From Gp6-AA40 sp035711805 (GTDB lineage Bacteria; Acidobacteriota; Vicinamibacteria; Vicinamibacterales; UBA2999): DNA of 64,000 nucleotides. Of this stretch, positions 60,379 through 64,000 are shown one piece after another. Made by a program: the position numbers and the translations under genes. The first letter of the stretch is position 1. Every line of letters begins with the position of its first letter. The notes beneath the pieces were generated by a model that was given only the letters and a program-made list of their open reading frames with translations, had not been told where the DNA came from and searched no databases. The stretch spans positions 15,635 to 79,634 of the forward strand of contig DASTBV010000052.1 in the NCBI GenBank assembly GCA_035711805.1. The letters are read 5' to 3'.

Positions 60379-61606
60379 CACGTCTACGCTTCGTGCGGCC
60401 ATCACCCGCATCGACGGCGGTATCACCGCTCCGCTCGGATTCACGTCCGCCGCCCTGCACTGCGGGATCAAGGCGAAGGCGGGCGCTCTCGATCTGACAG
60501 TCGTGGCGGCGGAGCAGCGCGCCTCGGCCGCAGGGCTGTTCACCACGAACCTCGCTCAGGCGGCGCCAGTCCTCGTGTCGAAGCGGCACCTTCAGCAGAC
60601 GTCGGGACTGGCGCGGGCTATTGTCGTGAACAGCGGCTGCGCCAACGCGTGTACCGGAAGTCAGGGGCTCGCGGACGCGGAGGCCATGGCGCGCGAGGCG
60701 GCCGCCGCTCTCGGTTGTTCCGCCGTGGACGTCCTCGTCGCCTCCACCGGCGTCATTGGCGTGAACCTGCCGATGGGCAAGGTCGTGTCGGGGATCAAGG
60801 CGGCGACAGGCCAACTCGCGCGCGGACGCGGCAGCGATACTGCGCGCGCCATTATGACGACCGACCCGTTTCCCAAGGAAGACGCGGTCCGTATCGAAAC
60901 GGCCGCGGGCGCCTTCTCGATCGGTGGCACGGCCAAAGGCAGCGGCATGATCGAGCCGAACATGGCGACGATGATCGGCGTGCTCACCACCGATGCGCGC
61001 GTACCGCCCGCGCTCCTGCGTCGTGCCCTCGCGGAATCCGCGCGCGACACGTTCAACGCGATTACCGTGGACGGCGAGTGCTCCACGAACGACACGCTGT
61101 TTGCCATGGCGTCTGGCGCCAGCGGTGTCGCGATCGACGAGCAGAGCTACCCTGCACTGCTCGAGGGGCTTCTTGTCGTATCGCGGAAGCTCGCGGTGGA
61201 CATCGTCCGCGGCGGCGAGGGCGCCACCAAGGTCATCCGCGTCACGGTGCAGGACGCCCGCAGCAGCGACGACGCCCGGCGCATCGCCCGCACGATCGCC
61301 AACTCACCGCTCGTGAAGACGGCGGTTCACGGTGCGGATCCGAACTGGGGCCGCATCGTCGCTGCGGCCGGCCGCTCGGGCGTGCAGTTCGATATCGATC
61401 GTGCGACGGTGCACGTGGGAGGCGTCCGCCTGTTCGAAAACGGCCTCCCCCACGACGACGCCGCACCGCTCGCCGCGGAGCACATGAAGGGCTCGGACAT
61501 CGACATCCACGTGCATGTGGGCACGGGCGGCGGCGGAGACGCCACCATCTGGACGTGCGATCTGAGTGCCGAGTACGTCCGCATCAACGGCGAATACCGG
61601 ACGTAG
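60371..61606 (+). CDS. argJ: Bifunctional ornithine acetyltransferase / N-acetylglutamate synthase
   Basis: Transfers acetyl from acetylornithine to glutamate, recycling it. 411 aa from ATG 60371. The self-cleavage site is in KGSGMIEPNMATMIGVLTTD (between Ala and the nucleophilic Thr). Conserved VNSGCANACTGSQG and VDGECSTNDT. Both a priming NAGS and the cyclic ArgJ are in this operon. Confidence 0.96.
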   Translation: MADTSTLRAAITRIDGGITAPLGFTSAALHCGIKAKAGALDLTVVAAEQRASAAGLFTTNLAQAAPVLVSKRHLQQTSGLARAIVVNSGCANACTGSQGLADAEAMAREAAAALGCSAVDVLVASTGVIGVNLPMGKVVSGIKAATGQLARGRGSDTARAIMTTDPFPKEDAVRIETAAGAFSIGGTAKGSGMIEPNMATMIGVLTTDARVPPALLRRALAESARDTFNAITVDGECSTNDTLFAMASGASGVAIDEQSYPALLEGLLVVSRKLAVDIVRGGEGATKVIRVTVQDARSSDDARRIARTIANSPLVKTAVHGADPNWGRIVAAAGRSGVQFDIDRATVHVGGVRLFENGLPHDDAAPLAAEHMKGSDIDIHVHVGTGGGGDATIWTCDLSAEYVRINGEYRT

Positions 61607-61712
61607 GTCCGTCCATAGTCCTTGCTCCTTTGGTCGGCTGTGGTTCGGACCCAGGACGAAGGACCAGGGACCAAGACCGGACCGAGAACCCAGGACCAGG
61701 AACAAAGGACTA
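61607..61712. repeat. GGACCAAGGAC-type repeat before the acyl-CoA ligase
   Basis: Left part TCCATAGTCC, TCCTTTGG; right part GGACGAAGGACCAGGGACC and GGACCAGGAAC units. Same family as 52915 and 32127. The in-frame extension of the ligase through it is rejected. Confidence 0.75.
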
Positions 61713-61723
61713 GAATTTCGCCG

Positions 61724-63409
61724 TTGAAACCCTGGCTCCAGCACTACGACTCGGACGTCCGGCCCAGTCTCGCGCCCTACCCTGACAAGACGCTGATCGA
61801 CTACCTCGATCAGCTGGCCTCCAATCACGCATCCAGCACGGCGCTTCTGTTCAAGGGTGCAAAGACGACCTACGGCGAGCTCGACGCGCTGAGCAGCGCG
61901 TTCGCGGCGTCGCTGGCGGCGCTGGGTGTACGCAAGGGCGACCGCGTGGCGCTGATGCTTCCCAACTGCCCGCAGTTCTTCATCGCGGAATTCGGCGTCT
62001 GGAAAGCAGGTGCGGTCGTCGTCGCGATCAATCCGACCTACACGGATCGCGAGCTCGAACTGACGCTTGCGGCGACCGGCGCGGAGACGGTTGTCGTCCT
62101 GACACCGTTTTATGCCCGTGCGAAGTCAGTCCAGGCGACCACCGCCGTCCGGCGCCTGGTGGCGACGTCGATCAAGGAGTATCTGCCGCCGGTTCTGCGG
62201 ATCCTCTTCACCCTGGTCAAGGAAAAGAAGGAAGGCCACCGCATCCACGTGACACCGGGCGACTTCTGGCTGCAGGACCTGCTCGAACAACATCGTGGCG
62301 CGCCCCGCCCGTCCGTTCCGGTCGGGCCCGACGATCGCGCCGTCGTGCTCTCGAGTGGAGGGACTACCGGCACGCCAAAGGGAGTCGTCGGACTGCATCG
62401 CCACTACGTGGCGGCGGGGATGCAGTTGTATGAGTGGACGAAATCGGCGAAGAAGCCGTGGACGGACGTGATCATGCTGCCATTGCCGCTCTTTCACGTC
62501 TACGCCAACGTCGGCGTACAGCCGCTGGCGTTTGTCGGACCCAACCCGCTGTCGATCGTGCCGAACCCGCGCGACATCAACGATCTCCTGAAAACGATCA
62601 AGCAGGTAAGGCCCGCGTTCTTCAACGGCATCCCGACGCTCTACAACGCGATCCTCAACCATCCGGAGGTAAAGGCGGGACGCGTCGATCTGAGCTCGAT
62701 CAAGTTGTGCTTCTCCGGCGCCGCCGCGCTGATGGCGGAAACGAAGCGGCAGTTCGAAGAGAAGACCGGCGCGGTGATCGTCGAAGGATACTCGCTGACC
62801 GAAGGGATGATGGCATGCTGCGTCAACCCTGTTCGTGGAACGAAGAAGATCGGATCGATCGGAATGCCGCTGCCCGACGTCGAAGTGCGCATCGTCGACG
62901 CCGAGGACGCGTCGCGGGTGCTGGGAGCGAACGAGGTCGGAGAGATGCTGCTGCGGGCGCCGCAGCACCTGGCCGAGTACTGGAACAACCCGGCGGAAAC
63001 CGCGCTGGCGCTGCAGCAGCATGGAGAAGGCGGACCGTGGGTGCATACGGGCGATCTCGCCTATATGGACGACGAGGGATATATCTTCCTGGTCGATCGC
63101 AAGAAGGACATGATCAAGACGAGCGGCTTCCAGGTGTGGCCGCGCGAGATCGAGGAAGTGCTCGCCACGCACCCCGCTGTGCACGAAGTAGCTGTGGCCG
63201 GTGTGCCGCATCAGGCGAAAGGGGAAATCGCCAAGGCGTGGGTGGTGCTGAAGCCGGCCGCCGAGGCATCGGAAGAAGACCTGCGGGCGTTCTGCCGCGA
63301 GCGGCTTGCGCCTTACAAAGTCCCGGGTTCCGTCGAATTTCGCACGGATCTGCCGAAGTCCATGGTCGGGAAAGTTCTGCGGCGGATGCTCACCGCCCGC
63401 CAGGGCTAG
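61724..63409 (+). CDS. Long-chain acyl-CoA synthetase-like ligase
   Basis: Activates a carboxylic acid as acyl-AMP, then acyl-CoA. 561 aa from TTG 61724 (KPWLQHYDSDVRP...). AMP-binding P-loop LSSGGTTGTPKGVV, A5 motif EGYSLTEGMM, A7 WVHTGDLAYMDDEGYIFLVDRKKDMIKTSGFQVWPREIEEVL and the catalytic lysine in MVGKVLRR. Full length for the family. Chain-length preference cannot be told. Its stop shares CTAG with the convergent pxpA stop. Confidence 0.93.
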   Translation: MKPWLQHYDSDVRPSLAPYPDKTLIDYLDQLASNHASSTALLFKGAKTTYGELDALSSAFAASLAALGVRKGDRVALMLPNCPQFFIAEFGVWKAGAVVVAINPTYTDRELELTLAATGAETVVVLTPFYARAKSVQATTAVRRLVATSIKEYLPPVLRILFTLVKEKKEGHRIHVTPGDFWLQDLLEQHRGAPRPSVPVGPDDRAVVLSSGGTTGTPKGVVGLHRHYVAAGMQLYEWTKSAKKPWTDVIMLPLPLFHVYANVGVQPLAFVGPNPLSIVPNPRDINDLLKTIKQVRPAFFNGIPTLYNAILNHPEVKAGRVDLSSIKLCFSGAAALMAETKRQFEEKTGAVIVEGYSLTEGMMACCVNPVRGTKKIGSIGMPLPDVEVRIVDAEDASRVLGANEVGEMLLRAPQHLAEYWNNPAETALALQQHGEGGPWVHTGDLAYMDDEGYIFLVDRKKDMIKTSGFQVWPREIEEVLATHPAVHEVAVAGVPHQAKGEIAKAWVVLKPAAEASEEDLRAFCRERLAPYKVPGSVEFRTDLPKSMVGKVLRRMLTARQG

Positions 63410-64000
63410 GGCGCCGCGACGGCAATCCCTGCAGACGCCAGAGAGTCGCGGATCCGCCTGGCGAGCGCCGGCGCCCCCGGCGTGTCGCCGTGAATGCAGA
63501 TCGTGTCGGCCTGAACGCGGATTGGGCTTCCATCGACGGCGACGACGGAGCCGTCTCGAGCCATCGCAACAGCGCGCGCGGCGACCTCGTTCGCGTCGCG
63601 CAGGACGCTCCCGGGCTGATCGCGCGGCAGCAGACTGCCGTCCGCACTGTACGCGCGGTCGGCGAAGGCTTCGCTCACGCTGTGCAATCCCATCCGCGAT
63701 GCCGCCCCTACGAGCGCGGAACCGGCCAGGCCGAAGATGGCCAGCGACGGGTCGACGCTGCGTATCGCGTCCACCACGGCCGCGGCAAGTTCCTCATCGC
63801 GAGCGGCCATGTTGTAAAGCGCGCCGTGTGGCTTGACGTGACGCAACCGGACGCCGGCCGACGCGGCGACGTCCGCGAGCGATCGCACCTGCGCAACGAT
63901 GCATTCGCGCAGGTCTTCGGCGGAAAGCCGCATCTCCCGCCGTCCGAAATGTTCGCGATCGGGGAAGGAGGGATGCGCACCGATGACGACGTCGTGCGCG
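63406..64000 (-). CDS. pxpA: 5-oxoprolinase subunit A (LamB/YcsF family), N-terminus cut by window edge
   Basis: Part of the ATP-dependent 5-oxoproline cleaving system. The frame is open to base 64000; the visible part includes GAHPSFPDREHFGRREM before the first internal methionine, RHVKPHGALYNMAARDE and VQADTICIHGDTPGA. So the real start lies beyond the right edge. PxpB/PxpC are not in the window. Confidence 0.93.
   Translation of the reverse strand, partial: AHDVVIGAHPSFPDREHFGRREMRLSAEDLRECIVAQVRSLADVAASAGVRLRHVKPHGALYNMAARDEELAAAVVDAIRSVDPSLAIFGLAGSALVGAASRMGLHSVSEAFADRAYSADGSLLPRDQPGSVLRDANEVAARAVAMARDGSVVAVDGSPIRVQADTICIHGDTPGAPALARRIRDSLASAGIAVAAP

Noticed and set aside
61622..61723. 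N-terminal extension of the acyl-CoA ligase
   Set aside because: It translates the GGACCAAGGAC repeat; homology begins at KPWLQHYDSD.

Overview
The window is about 64 kb of high-GC, densely packed bacterial chromosome with 69 protein-coding genes and no rRNA or tRNA that I can see. Gene content points to an aerobic or facultative, diderm, menaquinone-using heterotroph, most likely an acidobacterium near the Vicinamibacteria. The evidence is the futalosine (mqn) menaquinone route, ISC-type iron-sulfur assembly, DUF4136/DUF6152/DUF1326/DUF4097 proteins, a subtilase with NIVWST repeats, and abundant short palindromic repeats with stems such as GTCCGCC/GGCGGAC. The phylum call is inference; there is no marker rRNA.

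Layout: 1-4.2 kb (-) holds a 2-oxoacid:ferredoxin oxidoreductase alpha chain (cut by the left edge), a GltD-like iron-sulfur flavoprotein and three small envelope-type genes. 4.3-8.0 kb (-) holds sodA, nadA and mqnE. 8.03-12.56 kb (+) is a cobalamin-riboswitch operon (ABC importer, two BtuF-like proteins, a DUF71/COG2102 PP-loop protein). 12.56-23.1 kb (-) runs from iscR through iscS-iscU-iscA-hscB-hscA-fdx-iscX into mqnB, a methyltransferase, mqnD and three accessory genes. 23.2-26.1 kb (-) is a sulfur-carrier cysteine module: a CysM-like synthase, a JAMM peptidase and a MoaD-MoeB-rhodanese fusion, behind an IscR-like operator. 26.2-34.5 kb holds an M16 peptidase, an AlkA-like glycosylase, a SIMPL protein, a CoA transferase, a secreted hydrolase and a VapBC-like pair. 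34.5-39.35 kb holds ubiE/menG and a metal cluster (cupredoxin, ZIP transporter, multicopper oxidase) divergent from a DtxR/MntR-type regulator fused in frame to an outer-membrane barrel. 39.4-45.2 kb has gph, queD, queC, nagA, a PIN-like protein and a deoxyhypusine-synthase homologue. 45.3-52 kb has a sigma-54 activator, the repeat subtilase, an HD-GYP/GAF/GGDEF protein and a flavin reductase. 52.1-63.4 kb has fabI, an RG-rich protein, a complete-looking arginine block (argH, a shortened argG-like gene, argR divergent from argC-argB-argD-NAGS-argJ) and an acyl-CoA ligase. pxpA is cut by the right edge.

Functional links: MqnE, MqnB, MqnD and UbiE/MenG belong to one quinone pathway. IscR appears to control both its own operon and the cysteine/sulfur-carrier operon through near-identical operators that run into the start codons. 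ArgR probably controls argC through a box overlapping the -10.

The most unusual cross-cutting feature is that palindromic repeats are not confined to spacers. At least ten are translated in frame inside or at the ends of conserved proteins (BtuD, BtuF, HscA, HscB, UbiE, Mec, DUF71, NAGS, SIMPL, DHS upstream region), and one sits in a variable arm of the cobalamin riboswitch. Other points worth a second look are the shortened ArgG with a broken P-loop, the regulator-barrel fusion, the internal diglycine of the MoaD-MoeB-rhodanese protein beside a JAMM protease, and a DnaJ-like zinc tail on MqnD.
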